A stretch of 64,000 nucleotides of DNA, taken from assembly GCA_008694505.1 (NCBI GenBank), contig VZDJ01000174.1:7992817-8056816 (forward strand), written 5' to 3'. Position 1 is the stretch's first letter; every line of letters starts with the position of its first letter. A model generated the notes under the pieces. The model was not told where the DNA came from and did no database searches. It saw only the letters and a program-made list of their open reading frames with translations. Source of the DNA: Cyanoderma ruficeps. Lineage: Eukaryota > Chordata > Aves > Passeriformes > Timaliidae. Position numbers and translations under genes: made by a program. Below, in pieces: positions 24,601 through 37,204 of the stretch.

Positions 24601-26414
24601 CAGAATCAGAAGGGGAGTAAACTCAGTTCACAGGGATATTGTTGAACATGTCTTTAAATAAAGCATTCATGGGCGTACTTGTCTGTGGCAACTTGGTTCT
24701 TTAGGAACAAAAGGTACAAATATTTTTCAAAACAGAACATACTGGAAAGTAAGCAATAAGGACTAAAAGTAAGGGTTTTTTTCCCCACAGCCTCACCAAA
24801 CCAATTTGGTTCAAATCCAGAACAGAAAGCCAAAGATCCACTGAGATCCCACTCAAACATAATAAATAGGATTGAAAACCACTTTTGCTAGGGACAGAAA
24901 CATCCAGACACAATCACTGGGTGGGGATAACACCCGACACACAGAGATGAGCCCCCCACCTCTACCCCTTCTCAGCCAATTCAGTATTCCCCAAATGCAC
25001 AAACACTAAACCCATTTGGTGTAGGCACAAAGCATTTTAGCTCTTAGTGACAGAAAACTCATTGCCAAGACTGTTTCTTCTTCCTGTCAAATGCTATCCT
25101 ATTTTTTGTGTTTATGTGTATACCACCTTCAAAAGAAAGCTCTCCTTAATAAATAAAAAGGTTGTTTATGCCGGTTTGGTTTGTTTTTAAATAGTTATAC
25201 TTTTATAGCTATAATCTCAATACCAACTAGTCAGGAGTATCAGCGAACCTGAAATGTTAATCACATGGACGTTTACTTCTAATACAAAACAGCAAAAGCC
25301 AGTCTACTTAATCTTCAAAATGCCTGCAATCCTTAAGTACACACATGAAAATAAAATTAGTAGAAAAACATTCTTACCTTTTTATTTGAAGAAAAATAGT
25401 GAGATACACAGAAAAGCTGTTACAGAGGTTCCTTGTTCCATAGGGTTTGGATGGATTCTCCCGAGCAGGAAATCCTTAAACACAACCTGGAGCCAGCCTG
25501 AGGTGCTGCATGAGGTGCACAGAGTGGCTGCCGGATTTGTAAAGCTGAACTCAACTGCCTGCAGCATCCTCACAACACCAACACTGCAGCTCCCAACCCC
25601 TGCTTCTTTAATTGACTGACTAATGAGCAGTAAACTATTTACACATGCAAAAAACAGCACCTGAATGTTCTCACTTCTCTCACTTTTGGTGAGCTTTTCA
25701 ATTTGAAACAAAATCACAAATATATGGTGTTTTGAATTTTAATCAGTATTTTCCAGTAACACTGTGTAAAAAATGCACTGAAGAATTAATTTCTCTTCTC
25801 ACAGAAATTCTTAACTTGCTCAGTGAAGTTTCTTTGCTAGCACCCCTGTGCACACCACTCTGTCAGAAATCCATGATCAAACCATTGTCTCAGATTTTTT
25901 TAGCTCTTCCACATTCAAACATAAAAAACCCCACATGGGTGTATGCCTCACTATTTATTCACCTGGATTGTCATTCTGATCTTGTAGAAGTAAGCCAAAT
26001 TCAGCTGTTCCTTTGCACCATAAGAAACTTTGTAAAATTCTAATATTAATTAAGCAAGCAGTTTTCTGTACCTGTTCATAGAGCAGAGCAGCCTTACCAA
26101 TGGACAGTCAGCTGTACCACCACTAGAACATCTGAATTTCTTGGACAAAGTAGAAATATTAAAATTTTGTCTTCTTACTCCAACATACACAATATTTTCA
26201 AGTCTTCCAACACAATACGGAATGAAACAATCATAAGACATCGGATGCAATTTTCAAATGGATACTTTTTTTAACTCAAATAGCTGACTGCAAGTCATTC
26301 AAAAACCACCACATTTCAGAACCACTTTTCCATTTCTAGACTCAATCCATCTCCTCATCAATAACATTCTTTCACTAGAACGTAGAAATCAGTTTCCAAA
26401 TATTTAATTATAGT
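21650..26414. other. AT-rich intergenic DNA downstream of SDF2L1
   Basis: No gene is recognised. A C homopolymer lies near 24530-24541. A stretch at 25254-25717 is open on both strands (121 codons plus, 111 codons minus), which is somewhat long for AT-rich DNA, but neither product resembles a known protein. Confidence 0.5.
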
Positions 26415-26440
26415 TGGAAAAAGATTACAAAATACAAAGC

Positions 26441-26446
26441 TTTATT
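26441..26446 (-). terminator. SDF2L1: SDF2L1 poly(A) signal
   Basis: TTTATT on the plus strand gives AATAAA on the coding strand, 335 bases past the stop codon. Cleavage would be expected near 26415-26430. Confidence 0.6.
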
Positions 26447-26780
26447 GTACTCGAGACTAGAGAGAAGTATTACTTTCATTTTTTCATTTCCTTCGAATTT
26501 GAGAAAAAGTAACAAGCAAACAAATGACAACAAAACCTAACAGATGTATGAACTAGTTTCACCAATAAAGCTGGGAAAATCAGAAAGGATTTCACCAAAT
26601 AAATGTCAGTGGCTGAACCTGGCAGAAGCCACTCCCCATAGAAGTGCTGCATTCCTAGAATGAACTAATGCCCTTCAGTAAAACAGAAAGTCACTCAGGC
26701 AAGGCAGGACTTAGAAGAGAGCAAGGATTAGCATCTCCAAACACTGGAGTCAAACGAAGCCTTTTGGATCCCGTGTCAAT

Positions 26781-27059
26781 TCAGAGCTCATCATGCTTTG
26801 CAGGGTCCAGACTGGGTTTGATGAAGACTCCCTCCATGGCTTTCCAATAGTTGTGGTGGTTGGCAGCAGGCATGCCATGGACCTCCCGCTGGCCCCGGAT
26901 GGGGTGGCCGTACTGCTCCCCCGTGATGGACAGGAACACCTCAGTCCCCACGTGCTTGAAGCGCACGGCATCCTCCCGCTCCCAGAAAGTCCCACTGCAC
27001 TGCACAATCCAGAAATCCAGGTCATCTCCTTCGCCATCATCCCCAAAGGCACTTACTTC
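26781..27059 (-). CDS. SDF2L1: SDF2L1 coding exon 3
   Basis: This exon encodes Glu123 to Leu214 and the stop, starting EVSAFGDDGEGDDLDFW and ending KHDEL. The acceptor is CTAACAG. A GTAAGT hexamer lies just inside the exon at 27056-27051 as the codons for Val-Ser. Confidence 0.95.
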   Translation of the reverse strand, partial: EVSAFGDDGEGDDLDFWIVQCSGTFWEREDAVRFKHVGTEVFLSITGEQYGHPIRGQREVHGMPAANHHNYWKAMEGVFIKPSLDPAKHDEL

Positions 27060-29393
27060 CTGTTAGAGACACAAGCTTCCTGAAGTGAAAGTGTAAGCAA
27101 ACACCTCCAGCACCCACAAATACCAACCACAGACTCAGCAGAGTTCAAAGACAAGGATGGGGGAAGAAGGGTCCTTGTTTTGCTTTGTCAACAGTTACCG
27201 AGGCCAGAAGCAGTAAGGTTCTACCACTACAATCCCAACACAAAGTACCAACAAACTCCAACCTGTAATCTGAGCAAAAAGTGCTAAAAAACCCTCAAAC
27301 AAACCAAAACCCCACAACAACAGTTGAACATTCTTACCTTAATGACAATATATGAAGTGTCTACACTGAAAAATGAAACCCGGGGGAAGGTTTTAGAGTC
27401 AATCTTTCCTTTAAACGATTCTTTTGAAATGTTATTTTTCCATCACTTCTTTTAATAATCAAGTTACCTCGACATCCTACACAGAGCTGGACCTTATTGT
27501 TTCAGCCACTTTACTCATGGTGAAAGAAAAACTTTTCCACAAAGCGTCAGATCTTCCAAGTTTGGATGTGACAACCTATCTACGTAGCCTGACATGACTA
27601 ACAACAAAAATCTTCCAGCAACTGGATTATTTAAGAGAAATTTTCAATCTTGGAAAAGTAGTTGTTCAAGGACAAGACTGGGGCTGAATTACAGTTAGAA
27701 ATCACACTCTTCTAGATATGTACAAAATTATAAATAAGTATGATTGCAAGAGCAGATTCAGTTTTCCTGTGGACGGTGGACAGACAAATAAGAAAAGTGC
27801 AATGAAATAGGGATAGCAAGAAGACAATTGAGACTCATAGACTGGATCACCAAGGAACATGGACATAGGAATGCCTAACGTTATAACACATGATTAGTTG
27901 CCTGGATCTAGAGCAACCTTCACAATGTTGAGGGAGATACTCAATCTCCTGCATCTTGAAAACACCAAACATTTCAGGACAGTCTTCCTCCCCAGTAGTA
28001 ATGGTGCACAAAAAAATTAAAAAATAATAATAAAAAAACAAGCTCAGAGTTGTTAAAAGTACTGTGACATACTAGTACTGGCACATACTAATCTTACCTC
28101 TGTCAAGAACTGAAATACATCATTTCAAGATGCAGAAAAGCCTGTATTTGAATCTGGATATGCACAGACATACTGCTTCTGGCAGCTGGTACTCAAACCT
28201 GATTCTCCAAAAACCCAAATAACTGGAGAGACTATTGTCAATGGCTTGCAGTACTTACACCTAATCTTAAGATTTAAACCAACTCACTTGGTTATTGGAG
28301 AGTGGTGATGGGAAGTGATGAGTGTGCAGATTTTTCCCAGTGTTAACGTGGGTAAGTCGTATGGCTTGCCCACATTTCACCGGCGTCCCACGCTGGCAGC
28401 TGCTGTCACTCTTCCCACGGATCCGCCAGTAGCTGTTGGCATCATCTGAAGCTTCAACTCCTGTCACTGACTGCTGCCCACTTCCTGTTTGAATAGAATT
28501 AAATGACACAAGACTTATCCCGCTTCCTCAGTTCAAAAAGACAGGAGAAAACTACAGAAATTCACTTTAGAGGTTGTCATGCCTTCATGTTTACGAGATG
28601 CTTAATTCTCACAGTCCCTTTGCTGACTGCAAAAGGAATGCAGATACCAAATAATCTTTCTGGTGGAAGCAGTGAAACACAGCGTGTGTTAGCAGATGCA
28701 AACTGTCAAAATTCATGGGGAACACACAAGAAAAAAAATCCGATCCATGATAGGTACTATTCACACCATCCCACCTTTATCAAAAATACTATCAAGGTCT
28801 TCGCGTTCCCAAACAGACCAACACCTTCCCTGCCAGAACAGACATTGGGAAGGTTCTGTTGAGGCCCTTGACACTGAGGAGAGTTTACCTCAGAGACGAG
28901 GGCAAAGAACCCCTGTCATATCCCGACGCCGGGGCCCACAGAGCAGCTGACACATGCTCCTGTCCCACAGGCCTCAGCATCCCCCTGTCCCTGCCGTGTC
29001 TCCAGCTCACCCCTGCACCCCATCCTTGGCCTGCTGCTTCCCTCTGCACCAAGGATATGAACCTCGGGAAGCTCCAACTTCCTCCACCTTCCTCACCACC
29101 CTCACCGCCTGCCCACCCCCGCCATTTCCCTGCCAGGCACCGCCTGTCCCCCCACCCCGATTCCTCGCACCCCTCACAGCCCGTGCCCCGCCATCTTCCA
29201 GCTCCCCGGCCGGGCCCTGCTCACCGGAGCCGTACTTGACCTCGTGCGAGTGGAGCCGCACGCTGTGGCGGGTGTTAAGCAGTTTCAGCACCGAGCCGCA
29301 AGTCACGGCGCCCGGCGCCGGCTTGCTGCCGTGGCACAGCCCGGGCAGCAGCGCCAGGAGCAGCAGCGGGAAGAGGCGGCGGCCGCCCCGCAT
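26781..29393 (-). CDS. SDF2L1: SDF2L1, stromal cell-derived factor 2-like 1 (three coding exons)
   Basis: Joining 29393-29225, 28484-28288 and 27059-26781 on the minus strand gives 645 bases, or 214 residues plus stop, close to the 221 residues of human SDF2L1. All junctions are GT-AG and phases agree. The product starts with a hydrophobic signal peptide (LFPLLLLALLPGLCHG, about residues 7-22). It continues as three MIR repeats (about residues 30-84, 92-147 and 148-202) and ends in the ER-retention signal HDEL. The motifs SGQQSVTGVEASDDANSYWR, TGKNLHTHHFPSPLSNNQ and WKAMEGVFIKP are those of the SDF2/SDF2L1 family. SDF2L1 is known as an ER-lumen partner of the BiP co-chaperone DNAJB11 in protein folding and ERAD. 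The intact frame and tail indicate a functional gene. SDF2 is the alternative paralogue, but the HDEL tail and the UBE2L3-YDJC neighbourhood favour SDF2L1. Confidence 0.96.
28288..28484 (-). CDS. SDF2L1: SDF2L1 coding exon 2
   Basis: This exon encodes the rest of Gly57 through Gln122, covering the end of MIR repeat 1 and most of repeat 2. The acceptor is AAACAG, the donor is GTGAGT, and the exon ends in phase 0. Confidence 0.95.
29225..29393 (-). CDS. SDF2L1: SDF2L1 coding exon 1
   Basis: This exon encodes residues 1-56 plus the first base of Gly57: the signal peptide and the start of the first MIR repeat (VTCGSVLKLLNTRHSVRLHS). The ATG chosen is the one directly before the hydrophobic core. 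Upstream in-frame sequence is GC-rich 5' flank. The donor is GTGAGC. Confidence 0.95.
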
Positions 29394-29760
29394 CGCGCCG
29401 CGCCCGGCCGGCCCCAGCGGCCCCACCGCCCCCTCAGCCCAGCCGCCACTGCCGCCCTCAGCGCGGCGCTTCCGCTCCCCCGCGCGGGCCCACCGACTGC
29501 CCCGCCCACCGCCGCGCTCAGCCAATCCCCGCGTGCTCCCCGCCCCGCCGCGCGTTCTCATTGAGAGACGGCGAACCGGCAAGGAGGGAAATGGCCAATC
29601 AGAGCCCGCGGCGTGGCGGCCCCCAGGGGAGGACGCGAAGGAGAACTGCGGGCGCCGCTCCCTCACGGGGTCGGGTCGCGGCGGCGCTGTCGCTGCCCCC
29701 GGTCCGGAGCCCCCGGGCCCCGAGCGGTGTCACCTCCGGCTGCTGGGCACCCCCGGGGCA
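29394..29760 (-). promoter_or_regulatory. SDF2L1: SDF2L1 CpG-island promoter
   Basis: The GC-rich sequence upstream of the ATG has CCAAT boxes (plus strand) at 29522-29526 and 29595-29599. The human gene is induced by ER stress, so ERSE (CCAAT-N9-CCACG) was sought. The second CCAAT is followed after nine bases by CGGCG, only 3 of 5 matches, so no canonical ERSE is present. Confidence 0.6.
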
Positions 29761-32700
29761 GCGCTGACACGACTCTGCAGTTTGCCCAGTTTGCCCTTGC
29801 TGGGAACGTAGGAGGAGAGGCCAGGTCTGTCACTGCTGCCCTCCCGTCTAACGTGGTCTGGGCTATAATGAGAAATTACAGCCAGGTCAGGTTGAGGGGT
29901 TGTTAAAGGGCGGAAAACGTGCTGTGGGTAGGACTGTTCGGTTATCGTCAAAGCCAGGGAGGGACAAATGTCCTCCCAGCGAGAGCGGTGTCGGAGACAA
30001 ACCGGCTCTGAGGTCACAGCCCGGGGACGGGCGGTGTTTAGATCCAGCCTCGAGGAAACGCAGTTGGCACAGGCAGGTCAATCAGCCCCTGCTGTTCCAT
30101 TCAGGCCGCTTCTGGCTCAGAGCTGGCAGGCGGCACATTTAGGTCTGCTCCTCCCTGCAGTTCTGGCTCTTAGAATGGAGTAAATATCTACCCATTTGGG
30201 GGATTTACAGAGAAAAGCAACACAGTGTTGAAAAACGAAGGGAATTCATGTTTGTGAAGTGACTTGGATGACAATACATCGCAGCTCCAGTAATTTCTGG
30301 ATTATATTAGAGCTTCTAATTATAGGGCATAAACACTACACAAAGAACTAACAATGGTTGCCGTAACATTAAGCTGTAGCAATAACATAACATCCTTGCT
30401 TTTGGATCAAAAATTCACCTGTGCTTCAGCGTCTTGCAAAGTTCTAATAACAAAGAGATTATTAAGCTCTATTCTGTAGGGAAAAAAACCTGCATAAATT
30501 AACATACATACTGTCCTTTATTGCATAGTTTTGCAAACTGAAGAAATACCCCGCCCCCCCAAAAAAATCTCCATAAGAGGCAGCCATTGACAAAGGGCAT
30601 TTGAACTCCTACATAGTTCTTTTGCCTCTGAAACTGCTCCTTGGATTGACCCATGTACCACATCACAGCCTTGTGTGAGTCCCACTTAAAACTGTGAAGA
30701 ATTCAAAGTAATTCAAAAGGACAAAACATTTTGATCTTCTTAGTGGCAAGGAAACAGGTAGAAGGGCTCCTGTCTTGGGACTTAAATCTTTGTAATAATA
30801 GTATTTTGTCCTTGCAACAGCAAAGAACTGAAACACTGCACTTGATTTAATAGGATGATTTAGAAGGCACATTAGTATTGCTGGGTAGTGCACACATCAT
30901 AAGATGCTCAGCTGACTCTCTCTTCACCAGTCCTGAAGCTGCAAGGATTTTTCCTGCCCATGTGATACCACTCAATTGAATGGTTAGGGGGGGTTTTTTG
31001 TGCTGGCTTTGGCTTGTTTTACATATCTATACCTACATTTGAGAAAACTCTATGACTTAAATGTCAGGCCAGCATTAAAACAAACCCAAGTACTAAATTC
31101 AGTCACACACGTGTCTATACACACACAGAGTGTGCTTTTCTCAGGACTAAAAACTAAAACTAAAAACTCATTTCCAAGTGCTGGAGGTGTAAAGCTTTAC
31201 TCACAGAAAAGCAAAAGATCCCCCCCACTGATAGTCAAATGTCATATTTTTATGTCATTCTAAGCAGCCTTGCTGTTCTAACTAAGACAGCAGCTCACAT
31301 TTGCTTCTGTTGTTATAGCAGGGGCAAATCCAGATGTCTGTGGTTGCCATTTTAGCCATGGAAAATCAATCATATGGGGCTTTAGCTGGCACCTGTCTGT
31401 CTTTCTGGGAGGTCGCTCAGTCTCAGTGCATTTAGTGCCGTTTACATGGTGCTCCCTACAACGCTTTTCAGTCCCACTTTAGAAACATAATTGGGTTAGA
31501 ACGGTTGCCAACAAAGAGCCCATCAACGCCAAACACCCGCGGCAATTAACAACCACCTCGCTGCCACAGGGCCCTCTATTGTTTCGAGTAGATTGCTGTA
31601 AGCCCCAGGTAAAATTGCCTCAGAAATTATGTGGCTTCACCTTGGTCATGGGAACACCGGCGTTTTTTGATAGGAATCTCTTTATGATTCTTGTTTATGC
31701 ACAGAAACAAAACAGTTCAACGGTGCTGTGAAAGAGGAGAATGTAAAATGTAACTACAAAGCCTTCAATCACTAAACATCCCCCACCTTTTGCACATGAT
31801 TTTCAAGCGTTTTGGAAGCTCCTACCATTTCCACTGAGGTGCAGCTGTAGGTATAACCTGGCCCTCCCTGAAAAAATGGTTGAGCAGTGCCAAATGCTTT
31901 TAACATGCAGCAATGAAAATCTGTGGCAAAAGAAAATTTCAGAGGGTGTATGCTTACCCAAAGCAACAGATTACAGAAAAAGGACACAGTTTTTATGTTG
32001 GCCTTTGTTTAAGATGCTTTAAACTTTCTGTTTGCTTTGCATGGCTGGAGCAGTTACTGACAGAGCTGGCAACTCCTGGGTGTGATCTACAGCCCAGAAA
32101 GACTGGTGCATCTTTTGGTATAGACAGCCCTTGATTTATGGAGAGCACTGCAGCAGCCCCTGGGTTCTTTCTCGGACCAACACAAACCTCAGGCAAAACA
32201 GACAGGGTTAGTTCTAAAGCCATTAGTACCTGATACAGAAACAAGCCCACATGAGCTCTTCCACTGGCTTTTCTCTGCATCTGGTTCCTTCTCTGATGTC
32301 AATAAAGATGAGCCGTACTGAACTCAACAAAGTAACTGTAGACAATCAGGTCTGCAAAGATTCTGTGCTTTTTTTCTGTCTCCTCCTTTCACTCCGCACT
32401 GAGGAACAGCTGGTTATAAACCTCACTTCAGCTGAAACATTTGTCTCCACTGGCATGCCTTACAGCAGAGCTCTTCCAACTGTGACCCCTAAGCCTCACA
32501 CAAACAGTGAACAGGAGTAATAATGATAAAATGCTGTCACTCGGGGAGAAATCCAAGTGACAAAAAGTGCCTTGCCAAAAATTTATAGAATTCCAGTTTC
32601 TTATTACTCAGCCTAAGTTTTTTAAGGACTACGTAACCAAAATAATTTGCTTGGATTTTTTGCATTCAGTAGATATAAACATAATGTAAGAATAAGCAGA

Positions 32701-35700
32701 GAAAGTAAATAAGCAGAAGATATTTGACAAAAAAGTATTAACATATACATATTTACATATTTAAATTGAAGGTTTTTTCATCTGGGGGAGAAGACGTGAT
32801 GTTTTTTAATTGCTGTCTTCTATTTCTAGTCTTAGAAGTAGAGAGGATTTCCTGGGAAGTTCAGCAGAGTCGTGGCAGTCTGTGTCCATCACTGTCACCA
32901 TCTCTCAGCCATTCTCCTGCCTGATATTTGTCCTTCAAGAGCAGAGGATCTCCCCTCAGAACCCAAAAGGAATTAATCTGCTATTCCATTCAATCAACTG
33001 AGATTTTTCCACATTTCCAATGATGCTGGGAGGTGACAACAATCACTGTAAGTGATCTGCCAGATTAACTTCCATGTGTAGTAACATTGCTGAGGTGCTC
33101 CTGATGTTTGCATTAATTCCTTTTTCTCCCCATAACATACGGACCTACCTCTGGTATCTTTAATTCGTTTTAATGATCAACATTTGTAAAAGGTTCAGCT
33201 TAACTCTGGTTTTGTTTAGACAATGTAAGTTGAAGCTGAGGAAGTTATTTAGGATTTGTAGGCATGGATTGGAATTGTTGTTTTGATGATTTGCTTCTAT
33301 TTTAAAATAAGAATGTAAAAATGTATGTTACATCAGTTCAGGCAGCTTTTAAAATAACTTAGTTCTTCATGGGATTTGAAAAACCTCTAGACATCTGTTT
33401 CAGTGGTAGGTAAATATTAATGTAATTCTGAAAATTCCACTGAATATCTCTGCATCTTTTATATAACCTGCTCTTTTCTGACCTCAATAGAGATAATTTC
33501 CTCTAGGAACCTTTGTTATAAATGCCAAGAAATGAGCTCCAGGTAATATAATGACTTCCAGAGAGGTCAAGCTGGATTCCTGATGCAATCAAACAGTTAA
33601 TGGAATCAGATAGTCCAGGTTTAGCTATTAATGTGCACAGTTAAACAGTACCTATTTTGGACCCATCATTTAATTGTCTAGGAGAAATATTCCCCATCTT
33701 AACTGTTTTTTGACCAGTTGTCTTTGTATATTTAATAGACCTCAATGCCAGGCAAAGAGGCAGGAATGTGCAGGCTTTGCATCATCTCAACCCCAGTTAG
33801 AAGTCACAGATACTGTAGCTTAGTTCACATTCAAACATTAATTTTTACCACACATTAGATCCTGAAGGAAATGCAGCAGGGAGAAAATAACACTCTGAAA
33901 AAAAGGGAGAGTGGATTAAAATTCACCACCAATGACCACGGTATCACCAAGAACCAGAGGCTGGTAGATGCATCAGGAGGGATTTGAGTTTGGGGCTTTT
34001 AGCAGTGCTCCATCATTTAATGCCAAGGTCAAATAAATAAGAACACAATGGCAAATTTTGCCTTTCACCCACCTTGCTAGGACCACACACCTTGCCAGGG
34101 GCTGGCACTACTTTGTGCTGGTGTAAATTCAGGTATTTCAGACATAGGCAAGGGAAGGTGACAGGTGCTGCCTGGCTGTGTCACATGGTAAGCAGGGAAG
34201 CCTTTCACTCTTAATAGATGTACCCCAGAGTTTGGGGATTTCAGCCCTTTTTGATGGAGGATGGAGGAAGCTGTTCCATGGATGAAAAACTGTAGTTTAA
34301 GCATTTCTACAGAAGCCACTGAACTTCAAAGATTTATGAAATCTTTGAGGCTGAGGCAGAGAAGAAAATGTTTACATCCTTTCATTTAAAAAATGTATTT
34401 TACTTTGTCTCATTTCAATGCCTTTTACAGTTCACACTTTCAACAAAATTTCATTCAAGGAAAAGACAAACAAAGTCCTACTGTGCCACCATTGTAATCC
34501 CAGATGAACTAACTAGCTGTGGCCAAGGGAACAAAAAAAAGAAAACACATTTTTTATGTCAACATGTAAACAGATGCCTTGCTGGAAGCAGTAATTGTTG
34601 GAAAGCACTTTTGTGAAATACAGGAAACCTCAAAATTTGCTCCTGATTAACTCAAAGTTCAGGGAAAGAAACTCAAGCTCAAAAGCAGTGAAGCACTTGA
34701 GGATGGTGAGAGCTCCTGCTGGCTTTTGCAGCTAAACTGAGGTAGGGCTGTGTTCTGTGTTTTGTTTTAGTTAAGCTGGAAGATGCAGCCTCTCCTTGGT
34801 CCATGTCCTGGCTTATGCAGCTCCCCCAGAAATATTGGCCAGTGTGCCTGTGTTCACTGCTGAGGAAAGACTGTCCAGAGCCAGTCTGCCTTGCCTTTCA
34901 GCTCCAGGTTGGATTTGTAAGGGCCTTTCCCCTCTGGGCTCTGTGGGGCTCAGCTGAAGGGCTGTCCTGGCAGCCAGCTGTGGGTGCAGGCTGTGGAGGG
35001 GACACTGCTGCTGTCTAAGGGGATGGATGTGGCACAGGGACAAGGTTTGCTTGCCTGGGAACGTTTGCTTCCAGTGGCAGGAAGGAGGGCTGAATAAACA
35101 GGTATGAAATCAGAAAAGCCTCCAGGAAGTGCATTAAATATTTAAGAAGGATGTTACCGTTAATAGCATTAAATGCGTACTAAGGTTAAGAAGGCTGAGA
35201 AGCCAAGCTTTGTCTAAGATTCTTATGTTGTGCCTCTCACCTGTGCAGAGTCAGGGAGCACTGGGAGTTCTAGAAAGAGGCAGAAAACCCCAGAGTTTGC
35301 ATTGGCAAAGAGAGGAGGTACTTATTTCATGATTCATGACATTACTTCAGAGTTGTGCTGACTTCAGCTGTTACAGTTGCAGCACTCATCAGTAAGTGAA
35401 GCCTCTTGGGGAATGTGGGCAGGCTGTGAGGTTCATCTCCCAGAAGGAGAAGCAAGTAGCAGTTGCACAAATATCCCCTCTGAAATGCCAAGGGCACTGG
35501 AAACCTTTACAGAACATCAAAACCTTTTCTGTAACAGAGCCATACAACTATCAAATGACAGAAAAGCTCACAGGAATTGCCTGAATAAAGATTTAGCAAG
35601 TTGTCTACAGCATTTTACCATGATCTGTTTTGAATTTCATTTCAGATAATTTTTTTCTAAGAGAAAATGTCACTGAAGAGGCAGGAGGCTGTCTCCAGGT

Positions 35701-37200
35701 TTCATCATCATTTCTAGTAGTCATTGCTCATTTACATGAACAGGGAAGAGCAAGAAAAAGTAGAGAAAGTGACAAACAGCTGATGTGCCCTCTTGATGCA
35801 GCAGAAGTCTCCTGTGCTTCCAGTCTCCCAGTGCTGCCCATTTTAGGGCCTATAGGGAGAGCACAGCCTAGGAATCAAATTCTCCCATGAATAATGTTGC
35901 TACTACCCATTCTGCTTTTATTTTTCTCCTTCAAAATATCAAAATAAACTTACAAATTGTCATCCAAAACTTAGCTGCCCCTCAAAGTACCCTCAAGCTA
36001 ATGGAAACGAAGTTCTCTAGCAGTTTGCTACCTGGACTGCAATTGATGAGAGGTGGAAGATCAACAGGGCTGCAACCTACTTCAACTCAGTGATTCCAAA
36101 TTCCTTGCTAGGAGGCAGACCTGGAAAAACCACTACTCTCACAGGTGTTCATGTCCTCACACAGATGTTTCAAACTTCAGGTGTGAAATGGGTGCAATTT
36201 TCTCTGCTGAAGTGTGCTTCTATGTCTCCAAACTGATGGTTCTTCCTTTGCTGAAGACAGGCAGTTTCTGGCTGTGCCTACAAGTCATGTCCTTGACTTT
36301 GGGGCATGGGCACACTGGCTGTCTCTTAGGAATTAAATTCTGCTGAAAAAGGAGACACCTGGAGGCTTTGGTTTCTTTATACACGAATTAAGCAGCAGGA
36401 TTGTCAGTCCATTCCCACAGAAATGACCCTAAAGCTTTCTCCAACCCGTTTCACTCCAGCTGCTATTCCAAGAAGCCAGTGCTTGGCTTATCAGCTGTTT
36501 CTGCACTTACCTCCATGCTGGCACAGGTTCAGAGGTGGAAATCTCCATCATCCATGCAAGAATCCCAGTCCCAGTATGGTCTCTGCTTCCTGGAACAAGT
36601 TACAGCAAACACCAAGACAGCTACCCTGGATCCATGGACATGTTACTGGGGCACTTTCTGAGCTGCCATTCTCCCTACTCCAAACATGAGTTTGTTGTTT
36701 CTTCAGCGATATCAGAAGCGGGTGAATGTTTTGGGGTAACACTACAGACCAAAAAGGGGGTTATTCCACTTTGATAGAACTTCATCCTCATGCACAGGTG
36801 AAAAATGCAGGCTATCAGTATCTTCCACTCTCCATTTCAAGCTGAGTACTTGGCACTTTCTTTCTGGTAGATCTGGAATGCCTTTTCTGCATTAAGAAAA
36901 AGCAGTTCAATGCCAGGACAAACAAGATTTTACATGCAGCCTGATGGAGAACTGGCTGACATCCAGCACTGAATGACAGCATGTTAGAAGCTGCCCTTCG
37001 TGAAACTCTTGTCTGTTCTCCCTGCCCTTCTCTAGCCCATCACCAAGAGCCATAGGACCTGGCCAGGGTTTGCTGCCCTGTGGCTCTCAGGTCAGACAGT
37101 GCACACTGCCCGCAAATCAAGGTGGGGAAAACAAGCCAGCGGCTCCTGTGACGGTCACCGATTGCAGGATTATATATCCCTGCCATCGCTGGGATCATCA
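29761..37200. other. Intergenic region between SDF2L1 and YDJC
   Basis: No coding exon, RNA gene or clear transposon is recognised. In human, CCDC116 lies between these genes; no corresponding coiled-coil ORF is visible here. Composition is AT-rich to ordinary. Confidence 0.5.
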
Positions 37201-37204
37201 GTTG

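Noticed and set aside
26781..29393. Assignment to SDF2 instead of SDF2L1
   Set aside because: The HDEL tail, the residue pattern and the YDJC-UBE2L3 neighbours fit SDF2L1.
28954..29811. 285-codon plus-strand ORF across the SDF2L1 first exon
   Set aside because: It is the antisense shadow of SDF2L1 exon 1 and its C-rich intron.
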